Assembly (NCBI GenBank): GCA_900769985.1
Contig: CAAGIS010000143.1
Coordinates: forward strand, 1-64,000
DNA from: Spirochaetia bacterium
GTDB taxonomy: Bacteria; Spirochaetota; Spirochaetia; Treponematales; Treponemataceae
Direction of reading: 5' to 3'
Length of the DNA: 64,000 bases
A program made the position numbers and the translations under genes. Below, one piece after another: positions 25,483-35,342 of the stretch (positions are counted from its first letter, which is position 1; each line of letters opens with the position of its first letter). Below the pieces are notes generated by a model. It did not search any database. It was not told the origin of the DNA and was given only the letters and a program-made list of their open reading frames with translations.

Positions 25483-26202
25483 ATGGAGTATGCTTTGGAA
25501 CAGCTTTCGGGAATAATTACAGGATATACTGACTGGGCACAGATTTGTGAATGGCTTGTAAGGATTATATTGAGTTTTATCTGCGGTGTCTGCATCGGCT
25601 GGGAACGAAGGAACCGACGGCAGCTTATCGGAATCAGAACTCTGCTTTTGATATGTATGTCTTCGACTTTGCTCGGGATTCTTTCTGAATATGCTGCCTT
25701 TTCTTCTGATAATATAAGCGGAGATCCTACAAGAATTTCTGCGGCTGTAATTACCGGTATCGGTTTTGTAGGCGGAGGTGCGATAATGCACCGAGGATTT
25801 AACGTCAAGGGCGTTACGACAGCTGCTTTAATCTGGAGTACTGCTGCAATTGGTTTGTCTCTTGGTGACGGGCTTTATATTCCGGCTCTTTTTATTTTTG
25901 TCTTGATTCTTGTTGCATTGCCGGCTTTTCAAAAGTTTGAGTCACGTCATTTTCAGACAGGAAAGATGAAAATCCTCAGACTTGTATATTCTGACAGTCA
26001 GATTGATTTTGAAAAGGCAAAAAGCTGCATTCTGCAGTCAGGAAACATGATTAATGATATGAGCATTTCAACTGATGTATCTCAGGGTACTAATGAAATT
26101 GACTTTTATATTTATGCTTCAAATCAAATAAATCCGTTTGCATTGAGCGAACAGTTAAAAAAAACAGGAAACCTTGTAAAATTTTCTCTTTCTGATTCAT
26201 AA
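25483..26202 (+). CDS. MgtC/SapB-family membrane protein
   Basis: This 239-residue protein has an N-terminal MgtC domain with four or five membrane helices (about residues 22-140) and the family motifs 'CIGWERRNRRQLIGIRT' and 'ITGIGFVGGGAIMHRG'. A soluble ACT-like C-terminal domain of about 85 residues follows. MgtC proteins help growth at low magnesium and modulate the F-type ATPase in some pathogens; YhiD-like members are less understood. No ribosome site is visible, so translation may be coupled to the gene nine bases upstream. Confidence 0.9.
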   Translation: MEYALEQLSGIITGYTDWAQICEWLVRIILSFICGVCIGWERRNRRQLIGIRTLLLICMSSTLLGILSEYAAFSSDNISGDPTRISAAVITGIGFVGGGAIMHRGFNVKGVTTAALIWSTAAIGLSLGDGLYIPALFIFVLILVALPAFQKFESRHFQTGKMKILRLVYSDSQIDFEKAKSCILQSGNMINDMSISTDVSQGTNEIDFYIYASNQINPFALSEQLKKTGNLVKFSLSDS

Positions 26203-26243
26203 TGCAATGAATGACAGAAATTTTATACAGAATTTGTATACTA

Positions 26244-26272
26244 TTGTATAAAATTTGAATAAATGTAATAAT
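26244..26272 (+). promoter_or_regulatory. Promoter of the glycosyltransferase gene, leaderless type
   Basis: TTGTAT (26244-26249), 17 bases, and AATAAT (26267-26272) lie seven bases before the ATG at 26280. No Shine-Dalgarno sequence is present. Confidence 0.6.
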
Positions 26273-26279
26273 TTACGTT

Positions 26280-27500
26280 ATGACAATTGCATTATTTTCA
26301 GATAGTTATCTTCCGACTAAATCGGGAATTGTTACAGTTGTTATTCAACTGAGAGAGCAGCTTATAAAATTAGGACACAAGGTTTTGCTTGTTACTGTCG
26401 AAACTACGGACGAATACAAGACAGATGACCCTTTGATTTATCGGGTTCATTCAAAACCGCTTGGTTTGGGCACAGACCAATTTATTTCACTTCCGTTTTT
26501 ACCGCCTATATTAAAATTTATAAAAGAAAATGACGTTGATTTGATTCACTGCCATACAGAGTTTGGAATAGGAAAAGCCGGAATTTACTGTGCAAAAAAA
26601 CTTCATATTCCTTCTATTTGTACAACTCATACGATGTGGACAGATTTTTATAAATATTACATTCCGTTTGGCCGCTATATTCCTCCAAAGGCAATTCAAA
26701 AAGTAATCAACAGTTTTTATAAAAAGTTTGATTCTTTAATCGGAGTTTCTACAAAGGCGCGGAATTATTTTAAGGCAAAAGGAATGCTGCCTAAAATTCC
26801 GTCTGTAGTCATTCCTAATGCAATCGATGAAACTCAGTTTAACAAGGAACATCTGTCAGGCTGGGAACGCCAGAAAATCAGAAAATCTTACGGAATAAAA
26901 AACAAAGATGTAGTGCTTTTGTTTTTAGGCCGCATTGCCGAAGAAAAGCGTGTATTTGAACTTTTGAATATGTGTCAGAATCTTGTTGCGCGCTGCGATA
27001 ACTGCAAAGTCCTGTTTGTCGGTAACGGACCTGCGTATGCAACGATGACAAATATGGCAGCTCGTGAAATTTCTCAGGGAAAAATAATCTTTACAGGCTT
27101 TGTCGAGTGGTCAAAAGTTCATAATTTTTACGAAAGTTCAGATATTTTTATAACAGCTTCCCTTTCTGAAATGCACTCAATGACAATTCTTGAAGCAGAA
27201 CTTTCCAGTCTGCCGATTGTCGTGCGCAAAGACGAAAGCTATTTTGATTCTGTTTTTAACGATGAAAACGGATATCTTTGTTCTTCTGAAGATGAAATGG
27301 AAGAAAATCTTGTTGAGCTTATCCGCGACGAAAAAAAACGCAAGGCATTCGGCAAAAAAAGTCTTGAACTTACTTCCAGTTTTTCGATTGACAAGCATAT
27401 ACAGCGCACTTTGTTTGTTTATAACGAAGTAATTAAGGAATATCCGCGAAAAATCAACGACATTGATGTAATGAAGCGCATGGCAAAAACCATAAAATAA
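26280..27500 (+). CDS. Family 4 glycosyltransferase
   Basis: This 406-residue protein has the two Rossmann domains of GT-B enzymes. The acceptor half begins 'LFSDSYLPTKSGIVTVV' (the glycine-rich loop) and the donor half carries 'LLFLGRIAEEKRV' near residue 220 and the E-x7-E motif 'EMHSMTILEAELSSLPIVV' near 300. It resembles lipid glycosyltransferases of the diacylglycerol or mannosyl type, which transfer sugars from nucleotide donors to membrane lipids. In treponemes glycolipids replace lipopolysaccharide, which would fit, but the acceptor is inferred. It appears to be transcribed alone. Confidence 0.88.
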   Translation: MTIALFSDSYLPTKSGIVTVVIQLREQLIKLGHKVLLVTVETTDEYKTDDPLIYRVHSKPLGLGTDQFISLPFLPPILKFIKENDVDLIHCHTEFGIGKAGIYCAKKLHIPSICTTHTMWTDFYKYYIPFGRYIPPKAIQKVINSFYKKFDSLIGVSTKARNYFKAKGMLPKIPSVVIPNAIDETQFNKEHLSGWERQKIRKSYGIKNKDVVLLFLGRIAEEKRVFELLNMCQNLVARCDNCKVLFVGNGPAYATMTNMAAREISQGKIIFTGFVEWSKVHNFYESSDIFITASLSEMHSMTILEAELSSLPIVVRKDESYFDSVFNDENGYLCSSEDEMEENLVELIRDEKKRKAFGKKSLELTSSFSIDKHIQRTLFVYNEVIKEYPRKINDIDVMKRMAKTIK

Positions 27501-27574
27501 TATTTTTTTTAAAAATTTTAAAGATTTTTTTCAAAATTGGTGGAATTTGTTAAAAACAACGCTATTCATATAGT

Positions 27575-28255
27575 ATGAACAATTTGCTGAAATCTTTAAA
27601 ACCTGATTTGCGCGAGAGGGTTCTGTCACGCGGTCTTTTGTATCCTACTGATGAAGAATTGATTATGCTTATAATCGGTTCGGGAACAAAAGAAGACAAA
27701 GTCGAAAATCTTGCGGCAAAAATCATCAGGACAGTTGATACTGCCAAAACAGATGACCTGGTAAACCAGTTACTCAAAATCAAAGGTGTTGGAAACTCGC
27801 GCGCTCTTGCAGTTGCAGCTGCAGTTGAATTTGGAAGGCGGCGTACATGTCATCTTGAGGCAAAAATCAAATGTCCGAACGACATAATTCCATACGTTCA
27901 GAATTATGCAATAAAACCGCAGGAACACTTTATAACAGTTTGTCTTAGTGGTGCTCACGAAATCCTTAACATAAACGTAGCTTCTGTCGGAACTATAAAC
28001 AAGGCTATAATTCACCCTAGAGAAGTCTTTACAGATGCAATAAAACATCAGGCAGCTGCAATCATCGTCTGTCACAACCATCCGTCCGGCAACTGTACTC
28101 CAAGCCCTGAAGATATAGAAACTACCCGGCAGATTTTTAAGGCATCAGAAATTCTCGGAATAACACTTCTTGACCACATAATTATCAATAAAACTTCGTA
28201 TTTTAGTTTTCTGGAAAATAAAATGCTTTGTAACGATGATTCTAAAAGTTTCTAG
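27575..28255 (+). CDS. radC: RadC-family JAB/MPN protein
   Basis: This 226-residue protein has an N-terminal helix-hairpin-helix region ('LLKIKGVGNSRALAVAAA', near residue 66) and a C-terminal JAB metalloprotease-like domain with the zinc motif 'HNHPSGNCTPSPED' near residue 168. RadC was linked to DNA repair, but a direct role is unclear; the domain is common on mobile elements and chromosomes alike. Here it is full length (usual about 225). A TATAGT lies directly before the ATG, with TTGTTA 16 bases further upstream, so the start is uncertain. Confidence 0.92.
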   Translation: MNNLLKSLKPDLRERVLSRGLLYPTDEELIMLIIGSGTKEDKVENLAAKIIRTVDTAKTDDLVNQLLKIKGVGNSRALAVAAAVEFGRRRTCHLEAKIKCPNDIIPYVQNYAIKPQEHFITVCLSGAHEILNINVASVGTINKAIIHPREVFTDAIKHQAAAIIVCHNHPSGNCTPSPEDIETTRQIFKASEILGITLLDHIIINKTSYFSFLENKMLCNDDSKSF

Positions 28256-28440
28256 AATTTTTTAATGACAAAAAAATCTAGAATAGATTATTTAAAATGA
28301 ACTAAAAAAAACAGAATTTTTCCCAAAATAGACAAAAAAATATAGAAACTTTGTAAGCAGAATTCCTTTTTTGATTTTATACTGATTCATGTACCTAAGG
28401 AAATGATGGTACGAATAAAATCAAATGGAGGATTTTTATA

Positions 28441-29511
28441 ATGAAAAAAATCATTTCAGTTTTGTTAGCTGCATTAATGGTAACAAGCGCATTTGCTGCT
28501 CCAAAAAAAGGCAGAAAAGTAAAAGTTGGTGTATCTATGCCAACAAAAGATTTACAGCGCTGGAACCAGGACGGTGCTAACATGAAGAAAACCCTTGAAA
28601 AACAGGGATATGTTGTAGACTTGCAGTATGCAAACAATGATATTGCAACTCAGGTATCACAGGTAGAAAACATGATTTCTACAGGAAGCAAAGTTCTTGT
28701 AATTGCTTCTATCGATGGTTCGGCTCTCAAGAGCGTTCTTGCACAGGCTAAAGCTAAAAAAATTCCTGTAATTGCTTATGACCGTCTTATTATGAACTCT
28801 GATGCCGTAACTTATTATGCTACATTCGATAACTACAAAGTAGGAACAATTCAGGGTAACTTCCTTGTAGACCAGCTTAAATTAAAGACAAGAACAGCTG
28901 CTGATCCTGCTTACATCGAACTTTTTACAGGTTCACCAGATGACAACAACATCAACTTCTTCTTTGGTGGTGCTATGGATATTCTTACTCCTTACATCGA
29001 AAAAGGTGTTCTCGTTGTAAAATCAGGACAGACATCAAAAGCTCAGTGTGCTACATTGAACTGGTCAACAGAAGAAGCTCAGAAGAGAATGGAAAACCTT
29101 ATCGCTTCACAGGGATATGGCCCTAACAAACAGCGCCTTGATGCAGTTTATTCTTCAAATGACTCTGTTGCAAACGGAATTACAAATGCTCTTGTAGCTG
29201 CAGGATATACAGCTGCTAACTTCCCTATCTTGACAGGTCAGGACTGTGACATCACTTCTACAAAGAACATGATCAAAGGAACTCAGGCAATGTCTGTATT
29301 CAAAGATACTCGTACATTGGCTGCAAAAGTTGTAGAAATGGTAGATGCAATCTGTAAAGGAACAAATCCTCCTATCAACGATAAGAAAACTTATGACAAT
29401 GGAACAGGAATTATTCCTTCATTCCTTTGTGAACCAGTTTTTGCAACAAAAGACAACTATAAAAAACTTCTTCTTGACTCAGGCTATTATACAGCTGCTC
29501 AGTTGAACTAG
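28441..29511 (+). CDS. chvE: ChvE-type monosaccharide-binding protein
   Basis: This 356-residue precursor has a Sec signal peptide (cleavage after 'VTSAFA', residue about 19) and a family 4 periplasmic sugar-binding domain ('VKVGVSMPTKDLQRWNQDG', 'VIAYDRLIMNSDAVTYYATFDN'). It fits the ChvE/multiple-monosaccharide group (xylose, glucose, galactose, arabinose). The strong GGAGG site and ATG follow a leader with a short inverted repeat (GTACC/GGTAC, 28391-28412) that might be an operator. A hairpin after the gene separates it from the ATPase, so it should be expressed more than the rest. Confidence 0.9.
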   Translation: MKKIISVLLAALMVTSAFAAPKKGRKVKVGVSMPTKDLQRWNQDGANMKKTLEKQGYVVDLQYANNDIATQVSQVENMISTGSKVLVIASIDGSALKSVLAQAKAKKIPVIAYDRLIMNSDAVTYYATFDNYKVGTIQGNFLVDQLKLKTRTAADPAYIELFTGSPDDNNINFFFGGAMDILTPYIEKGVLVVKSGQTSKAQCATLNWSTEEAQKRMENLIASQGYGPNKQRLDAVYSSNDSVANGITNALVAAGYTAANFPILTGQDCDITSTKNMIKGTQAMSVFKDTRTLAAKVVEMVDAICKGTNPPINDKKTYDNGTGIIPSFLCEPVFATKDNYKKLLLDSGYYTAAQLN

Positions 29512-29531
29512 TTTAAGTAAAGGCTTTTAGA

Positions 29532-29568
29532 AAAGGGCTGTTCAGAAATGGGCAGCCCTTTATAAAAA
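29532..29568 (+). terminator. Attenuating hairpin between chvE and mmsA
   Basis: A 9-bp stem (AAAGGGCTG at 29532-29540 with CAGCCCTTT at 29553-29561) has only a short A/T tail, so it is probably a partial terminator and a 3' stabiliser for the binding-protein mRNA. Confidence 0.7.
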
Positions 29569-29597
29569 TATGAAGGCATAAAATAAGGAGGTTCCAA

Positions 29598-31127
29598 GTG
29601 GCGCGAATGTTATTGGAAATGCAGCACATTACTAAGACGTTTGGCAGTGTCAAAGCTCTTGGAGATGTAAACTTACAGGTGCAGGAAGGTGAAATTCACG
29701 CGCTTGTTGGTGAAAATGGAGCCGGTAAATCTACTTTGATGAATGTTTTAAGCGGGATTTATCAATATGGAACGTATGACGGCGACATTCTTTATGATGG
29801 AGAAGTATGCAAATTCCAGACAATTAAAGACAGTGAAAAAAAAGGTATTGTAATTATTCATCAGGAATTGGCATTAGTACCGCTTCTTTCTATTGCTGAG
29901 AATATGTTCCTTGGTAATGAATGTGGTTCAGCAGCAAAAATAAACTGGGACGAAACCCATAAAAAAGCAAGAGAACTTCTTGACCTTGTCGGATTAAAAG
30001 ATTCGACTCAGACATTAATAAAAGATATCGGTGTCGGTAAGCAGCAGCTTGTAGAAATTGCAAAAGCTTTAGGCAAAAATGTAAAATTATTGATTCTTGA
30101 CGAACCGACAGCTTCATTAAATGACAGAGAATCAAAAGCACTTTTGGATCTCTTACTCGAATTAAAAAAGAAGGGAGTTACTTCTATTATTATCTCCCAT
30201 AAACTTAACGAAGTATCTTATGTAGCAGATGCAATCACGGTCATTCGTGATGGTACTGTAATAAAATCATTATATAAAGATAAAGACCCGTTTGACGAAA
30301 ATACAATCATTGCTGCAATGGTAGGGCGAGAACTGTCAGACAGGTTCCCTAAGCGTGAATCTCATATTGGAGAAGTTTGCTTTGAAGTTAAAAACTGGAA
30401 CGTTGATCACCCTGTTTTTGACGGTATCAAAGTATGCGACAACGTAAACTTTAACGTACGCAAAGGTGAAGTTGTCGGAATCTCAGGACTTATGGGAGCT
30501 GGTCGCACGGAACTTGCAATGAGCATTTTCGGTCATTCGTATGGAACAAATATTTCTGGACAGATTTTCCTTAACGGAAAGGAAGTTACTTTCCCTACTG
30601 TAAAAAGTGCAATTCAGCATGGAATTGCTTATGTAACGGAAGACAGAAAAGGCAACGGACTTATTCTTTCTGAAAGCATTGCAAAAAATACTACTTCTGC
30701 AAATCTTGAAAGAGTTTCAAATCACGGTATTCTTGATTTTGGTCTTGAAAATAAGTTTGCTGAAGAAATGCGCGTTGAAATGCATACAAAATGTGCAAGC
30801 ATTTTTGAAGATGTCGGAAACCTTTCCGGCGGAAACCAGCAGAAAGTCCTTGTAGGTAAATGGCTTTTTGCAGAGCCTGATATTCTTATTCTTGATGAAC
30901 CAACGCGCGGAATTGATGTCGGTGCTAAATATGAGATTTACTGCATCATTAATAAAATGATTGCAGACGGAAAATCCGTAATTATGATTTCTTCAGAAAT
31001 GCCTGAAATTTTGGGTATGTGCGACCGCATTTACATTATGAACGAAGGCAAAATGGTTGGAGAAATGCAGGGCAGTGAAGCTACTCAAGAAAAAATAATG
31101 GCATGTATCTTGAAAAGCGGAAATTAA
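29598..31127 (+). CDS. mmsA: Multiple-monosaccharide ABC transporter ATP-binding protein
   Basis: This 509-residue protein has two ABC domains. Domain 1 has Walker A 'GENGAGKST' (about residue 36) and Walker B 'LLILDEPTASL'. Domain 2 has the degenerate 'GLMGAGRTELAM' and a normal signature 'LSGGNQQKV'. It belongs to the MmsA/GguA group and drives sugar uptake with ChvE and MmsB. The start is GTG at 29598, with AAGGAGG six bases upstream; an ATG three codons later is less well placed. Confidence 0.93.
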   Translation: MARMLLEMQHITKTFGSVKALGDVNLQVQEGEIHALVGENGAGKSTLMNVLSGIYQYGTYDGDILYDGEVCKFQTIKDSEKKGIVIIHQELALVPLLSIAENMFLGNECGSAAKINWDETHKKARELLDLVGLKDSTQTLIKDIGVGKQQLVEIAKALGKNVKLLILDEPTASLNDRESKALLDLLLELKKKGVTSIIISHKLNEVSYVADAITVIRDGTVIKSLYKDKDPFDENTIIAAMVGRELSDRFPKRESHIGEVCFEVKNWNVDHPVFDGIKVCDNVNFNVRKGEVVGISGLMGAGRTELAMSIFGHSYGTNISGQIFLNGKEVTFPTVKSAIQHGIAYVTEDRKGNGLILSESIAKNTTSANLERVSNHGILDFGLENKFAEEMRVEMHTKCASIFEDVGNLSGGNQQKVLVGKWLFAEPDILILDEPTRGIDVGAKYEIYCIINKMIADGKSVIMISSEMPEILGMCDRIYIMNEGKMVGEMQGSEATQEKIMACILKSGN

Positions 31128-31146
31128 GCTTAAAGAGGAGTAAAAT

Positions 31147-32442
31147 ATGGCAGAAGCAGTTGCAGAAAAAAAATCGTATAAAGCTGTTGTACTGAATTTT
31201 CTAAAAAGTAATACAATGCTTATTGCACTTGTTGCAGTAATGATTTTGTTTGAATTAATGATGGGAATAAAGACTGGCGAAGGCTTTAACCTTTTTGGAA
31301 TGTCTTTGTTTAATCCGAGTAATATTACTAATATTATAAATCAGAATGCGTATGTAGTTATTCTTGCAGCCGGAATGTTGCTGTGTATTTTGACAGGTGG
31401 TAACATTGACCTTAGTGTCGGTTCTATTGTCTGTCTTGTAGGTGCTGTTGCAGGAACTATGATTGTAAATCATGGATGCAATATTTACCTTACGATTGTC
31501 GTATGTCTTTTTGTCGGAACTTTGATTGGTGCCTGGCATGCGTTCTGGATTGCATACGTTCATATTCCGCCGTTTATCTGTACTTTGTCGGGAATGTTGC
31601 TCTGGCGCGGTGTTTCACTGATTATTTTGAACGGGCTTACAATTTCACCATTCCCTGATAACTATCTGCGCTTGTTCTCAAGCTATATCGGACAGGCAGA
31701 AAAGACAACTCAGATTATGGGAACTCAATATGACTTTGCAGGTAACCCTTTTGAAGATGTCATCTGGGAATTTTCTAAAACTACGCTTGGACTGACACTT
31801 TTGCTGGGTCTCTTGTGTTGTGTAATTATGATTATTGCTCAGGTATTCGGTCGCATAAGCAAACAGAAAAAAGGGTATGCTGTTCAGCCGTTTGTTCCGT
31901 TTCTTGTAAAACAGATTTTTGTCAGCATTGTTATTATGGCAGTTGCCGCATTGCTGGGATTGAATAACGGATTCCCTGTAATCCTCATTCTGCTTGCAAT
32001 AGTTGTTGCCTGCTATTCTTATTATACGCAAAATACAGTGCCTGGTCGTTATTTATATGCTATCGGTGGAAACGCAAAGGCTGCAAAACTTTCTGGTGTA
32101 AATACAGAAAAAGTTATGTTCTTTGCTTACACAAATATGGGATTCCTTTCTGCTTTAGCCGCATTAGTTTGTGTTGCACGATTTAATTCTGCAGCGCCTA
32201 CTGCCGGTCAAAACTATGAAATGGATGCCATCGGTTCATGCTTTATTGGTGGTGCTTCTGCTTATGGTGGAACAGGAACTGTAAGCGGTGCCGTAATCGG
32301 TGCTATCTTTATGGGTGTATTGAACAATGGTATGTCAATTCTTGGTGTTGACTCTAACTGGCAAAAAGCCGTAAAAGGTCTTGTCTTACTTCTGGCAGTT
32401 ATATTTGACGTAGTTTCTAAACAACGCAAATCAGCAAAATAA
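31147..32442 (+). CDS. mmsB: Multiple-monosaccharide ABC transporter permease
   Basis: This 431-residue membrane protein (GguB/MmsB group) has ten or more helices, the early 'AAGMLLCILTGGNIDLSVGS' motif (about residue 75) and a long central loop, typical of MmsB compared with the shorter RbsC. The ribosome site GAGGAG is close. It ends the operon before two hairpins. A sugar permease next to no sugar kinase suggests that metabolism genes lie elsewhere. Confidence 0.93.
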   Translation: MAEAVAEKKSYKAVVLNFLKSNTMLIALVAVMILFELMMGIKTGEGFNLFGMSLFNPSNITNIINQNAYVVILAAGMLLCILTGGNIDLSVGSIVCLVGAVAGTMIVNHGCNIYLTIVVCLFVGTLIGAWHAFWIAYVHIPPFICTLSGMLLWRGVSLIILNGLTISPFPDNYLRLFSSYIGQAEKTTQIMGTQYDFAGNPFEDVIWEFSKTTLGLTLLLGLLCCVIMIIAQVFGRISKQKKGYAVQPFVPFLVKQIFVSIVIMAVAALLGLNNGFPVILILLAIVVACYSYYTQNTVPGRYLYAIGGNAKAAKLSGVNTEKVMFFAYTNMGFLSALAALVCVARFNSAAPTAGQNYEMDAIGSCFIGGASAYGGTGTVSGAVIGAIFMGVLNNGMSILGVDSNWQKAVKGLVLLLAVIFDVVSKQRKSAK

Positions 32443-32463
32443 ACTGTTTTTTTCATTTTTTTA

Positions 32464-32488
32464 CTTGCCGTACTAAAAATACGGCAAG
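32464..32488. terminator. Hairpin after mmsB
   Basis: The perfect 9-bp stem CTTGCCGTA/TACGGCAAG has a seven-base loop. It may protect the 3' end or help the terminator that follows. Confidence 0.6.
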
Positions 32489-32500
32489 CCTCCAAGTAAT

Positions 32501-32540
32501 AAAAAGGGTGCCTGAACCGTCGGTTCGGCACCCTTTTTTT
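32501..32540. terminator. Bidirectional terminator between mmsB and leuB
   Basis: The stem AAAAGGGTGCC/GGCACCCTTTT has T-runs on both strands and serves mmsB and the convergent leuB. Confidence 0.88.
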
Positions 32541-32552
32541 GTCAGCGTAAAG

Positions 32553-33644
32553 TTATTTATCCAGGTATTCTACGACAAGAGAACCCATTTTCTTTGTTCC
32601 TGCGAGTTTGCCCTGTGCTTTGACTTCTTCTACGTTGCCGGCAATGTCGCATGTACGCCAGCCGTCGTCAAGGACTTTTTCAACGGCAGTTTCTATTGCT
32701 TTTGCTTCTGCTTCAAGTTTAAAGTCATAGCGCAAAAGCATTGCGGCACTTAAAATTGTTGCAAGCGGGTTTGCAAGGTCTTTACCTGCAATGTCCGGTG
32801 CAGAGCCGTGGATTGGTTCGTAAAGTCCAGGGCCTGTGCCGTCACCTAAAGAGGCAGAGGCTAACATTCCGATTGAACCTGTAATCTGGCTTGCTTCGTC
32901 AGAAAGAATGTCTCCGAACATATTGCTTGTTGCAATTACGTCAAATTGTTTAGGATTTCTTACAAGCTGCATTGCGGCGTTGTCTACGTACAAAAAGTTC
33001 AGCGTTACGTCAGGGTAGTCAGCGTGTACAGTTTCTGCAACTTTTCGCCATAAGCGGCTTGAGTTTAAGATGTTTGCTTTGTCAACGACAGTAAGGATTT
33101 TTCTGCGGTTTTTTGCAGATTCAAAACCAAGTCGTACAATGCGTTCGATTTCGTCCCATGTGTATTTTTCTGTATCCCATGCTGTTTTTCCGTCAGCGCT
33201 TGTTCCTCGTTCTCCAAAGTAAATGCCACCTGTTAATTCACGGACAATCAAAATGTCAAGCCCGTCGCCTACAACTTCATCTTTTAAAGGGCAGGCTGCT
33301 TTTAACTGCTTGAACATTAAAGCAGGGCGAAGGTTTGCGTATACTTTCATTCCACCGCGAAGTCCAAGAAGTGCTTTTTCTGGTCGGATTTCAGGGGCAA
33401 CGTTGTCCCATTTTGGACCGCCGACAGCACCGAGGAGGGCAGCATCAGAGTCAAGTGCGATTTGAAGCTGGTCTTTAGGCAGCGGTTCACCAAATTTGTC
33501 AATTGCGCAACCGCCTGCGATTACGTTTTTGTATTCAAAAGTATGTCCGAATTTTTTCCCGACAGCATTCAATACGTTTACTGCCTCTGCAACTACATCA
33601 GGTCCGATGCCGTCGCCTGAAATTAATGCTATTGTTTTGTTCAT
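32553..33644 (-). CDS. leuB: 3-isopropylmalate dehydrogenase
   Basis: This 363-residue protein is a full-length LeuB. It has the N-terminal 'ISGDGIGPDVV', the substrate arginine region 'LLGLRGGMKVYANLRP' and the NAD/Mg2+ site 'NMFGDILSDEASQITGS' near residue 243. It oxidises and decarboxylates 3-isopropylmalate in leucine synthesis. GGAG lies seven bases before the ATG. No leuA, leuC or leuD is adjacent. The presence of leuB and ilvB implies a species able to make branched-chain amino acids, unlike T. pallidum. Confidence 0.96.
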   Translation of the reverse strand: MNKTIALISGDGIGPDVVAEAVNVLNAVGKKFGHTFEYKNVIAGGCAIDKFGEPLPKDQLQIALDSDAALLGAVGGPKWDNVAPEIRPEKALLGLRGGMKVYANLRPALMFKQLKAACPLKDEVVGDGLDILIVRELTGGIYFGERGTSADGKTAWDTEKYTWDEIERIVRLGFESAKNRRKILTVVDKANILNSSRLWRKVAETVHADYPDVTLNFLYVDNAAMQLVRNPKQFDVIATSNMFGDILSDEASQITGSIGMLASASLGDGTGPGLYEPIHGSAPDIAGKDLANPLATILSAAMLLRYDFKLEAEAKAIETAVEKVLDDGWRTCDIAGNVEEVKAQGKLAGTKKMGSLVVEYLDK

Positions 33645-33808
33645 ATATACTCCAAAATATTAGATTTAGCCGTGCAAAAAGCAAAGCGACATTTAGTTTT
33701 ACTAAAAATATACAGTAATTATAAATTTTACTCAAGTGTAAAATTGTTAAATATTACTAAACTGGAAAAAAGAATTTTAAAAAAGCGTGCAGAAAAAGAG
33801 AGAGGTTA

Positions 33809-33858
33809 AAGGGGAGAGAAAAGGGCTGCTTCGCAATTAAGCCCTGTGCTCTCCCCTT
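33809..33858 (-). terminator. Long hairpin after oadB
   Basis: Arms AAGGGGAGAG and CTCTCCCCTT enclose a second inner stem (AGGGCT/AGCCCT). It lies just after the minus-strand oadB gene. No clear T-tract is seen, so it may also be an imperfect palindromic repeat. Confidence 0.55.
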
Positions 33859-33891
33859 GAGTAAAGGGGTTTTAAGGAACTCCTTTAGTTA

Positions 33892-35334
33892 TTAATGTGC
33901 ATAAGTTGCAATAAATACGCCTGCGGCAACGGCAGTTCCGATTACGCCGGCAACGTTTGGTCCCATTGCGTGCATTAAAAGGAAGTTTGACGGATCTTCT
34001 GACATTCCGACTTTATTGGCAACACGCGCAGCCATAGGAACTGCAGAAACACCTGCTGAACCGATAAGCGGATTGATTTTTTCTTTTAAGAAAAGATTCA
34101 TCAGTTTTGCCATCAAAAGTCCGCCGGCAGTTGCTACAGAAAAAGCAACAAGACCAAGCAGAATAATTCCAAGTGAGTTTCCGTTCATAATTTTTTCTGG
34201 AGTCATCTGACTTCCAACTCCAAGAGAAAGAAGAATAGAAACGATATTCATCAATTCATTTTCCATTGTCTTAGAAAGACGGTCAACTACGCCGCACTGT
34301 TTTACAAAGTTACCGAATGCAAGCATACCGATTAACGGGGCAGCAGGCGGCAAAAGTAAAATTGCAAGGCAAAGAAGCATCATAGGGAACAGGATTTTTT
34401 CTGTTTTAGAAACTACACGAAGTTGTTTCATTTTGATGAGGCGTTCTTTTTTTGTAGTAAGGGCTTTCATAATAGGCGGCTGAATCATCGGAACAAGCGC
34501 CATGTATGAATATGCGGCAACTGCAATTACAGCCATCATTTCAGGGGCAAGCTTTCCTGATACATAAATGCTTGTAGGACCGTCAGCACCGCCGATAATT
34601 GAAATTGCACAAGCCTGGAACATATTGTATTCGATTCCAGGAATCAGATTCAAAAGTGCAACGCCGAACAGCGTAAAGAATACGCCCAGCTGTGCCGCAC
34701 CGCCGAGCAATGCCGTTTTAGGATTTGCAATGAGCGGACCAAAGTCTGTCATTGCTCCAATTCCCATAAAAATCAGCATCGGGAAGAACTCGTTGCCGAC
34801 CCCGGCATTGTAAATGATGTGAAGCATACCGTGCGGAGCATCACCCATCCCTGCGCCCGGAATGTTTACGAGGATAGTTCCGAATCCAATCGGAATCAAA
34901 AGCAGAGGTTCAAATCCTTTTGCAACTGCAAGATAGACAATTAAAAAACCGATTGCTATCATTACGATTTTCTGCCAGCCAGGAACTTTGTCTTTTGCGG
35001 CTTCAAAAGGGTCTTCTGCCATTTCTGCATTTTTTGCAGCTTCTTCAGCCTTTGCCTGTGCGATTTCTTCGTCAGTCGGCTGATGAATGATTTTATAAAT
35101 TCCTGTTGTATGCCAGATGTTTGTCAAAAACTGTCCGATAGAAATTTCAGGAACTTTTTCTGAGCCTTTGATGATGGCAGTGTTCATAGTACGAAAGGAA
35201 GGCGATTCCCTGAAGTCTTTGTCCTGTGCTGCTGCAACAGGTTTTACTACAAAAGATGCAACCATCGCAATGAACATAATCATCATTGTTGCTTTTAACA
35301 CATGTTTTTTGTTATGAGCTAATTCGTTCATCAT
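33892..35334 (-). CDS. oadB: Oxaloacetate decarboxylase beta subunit, sodium pump
   Basis: This 480-residue membrane protein has the OadB core from about residue 115 ('GWQKIVMIAIGFLIVYLAVAK' then 'GFEPLLLIPIGFG') with about nine helices and the conserved 'GGADGPTSIYVSGKLAP' loop near residue 252, which helps bind sodium. It decarboxylates carboxybiotin and exports Na+. An N-terminal extension of about 115 residues includes a signal-like helix and a charged linker, longer than in most OadB proteins. AAGGA precedes the ATG. The order gamma-alpha-beta is one operon. Confidence 0.94.
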   Translation of the reverse strand: MMNELAHNKKHVLKATMMIMFIAMVASFVVKPVAAAQDKDFRESPSFRTMNTAIIKGSEKVPEISIGQFLTNIWHTTGIYKIIHQPTDEEIAQAKAEEAAKNAEMAEDPFEAAKDKVPGWQKIVMIAIGFLIVYLAVAKGFEPLLLIPIGFGTILVNIPGAGMGDAPHGMLHIIYNAGVGNEFFPMLIFMGIGAMTDFGPLIANPKTALLGGAAQLGVFFTLFGVALLNLIPGIEYNMFQACAISIIGGADGPTSIYVSGKLAPEMMAVIAVAAYSYMALVPMIQPPIMKALTTKKERLIKMKQLRVVSKTEKILFPMMLLCLAILLLPPAAPLIGMLAFGNFVKQCGVVDRLSKTMENELMNIVSILLSLGVGSQMTPEKIMNGNSLGIILLGLVAFSVATAGGLLMAKLMNLFLKEKINPLIGSAGVSAVPMAARVANKVGMSEDPSNFLLMHAMGPNVAGVIGTAVAAGVFIATYAH

Positions 35335-35342
35335 AAAATTCC

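Noticed and set aside
27563..27574. RadC as a sign of a mobile element
   Set aside because: No integrase, repeats or compositional change around it; it fits a chromosomal radC.
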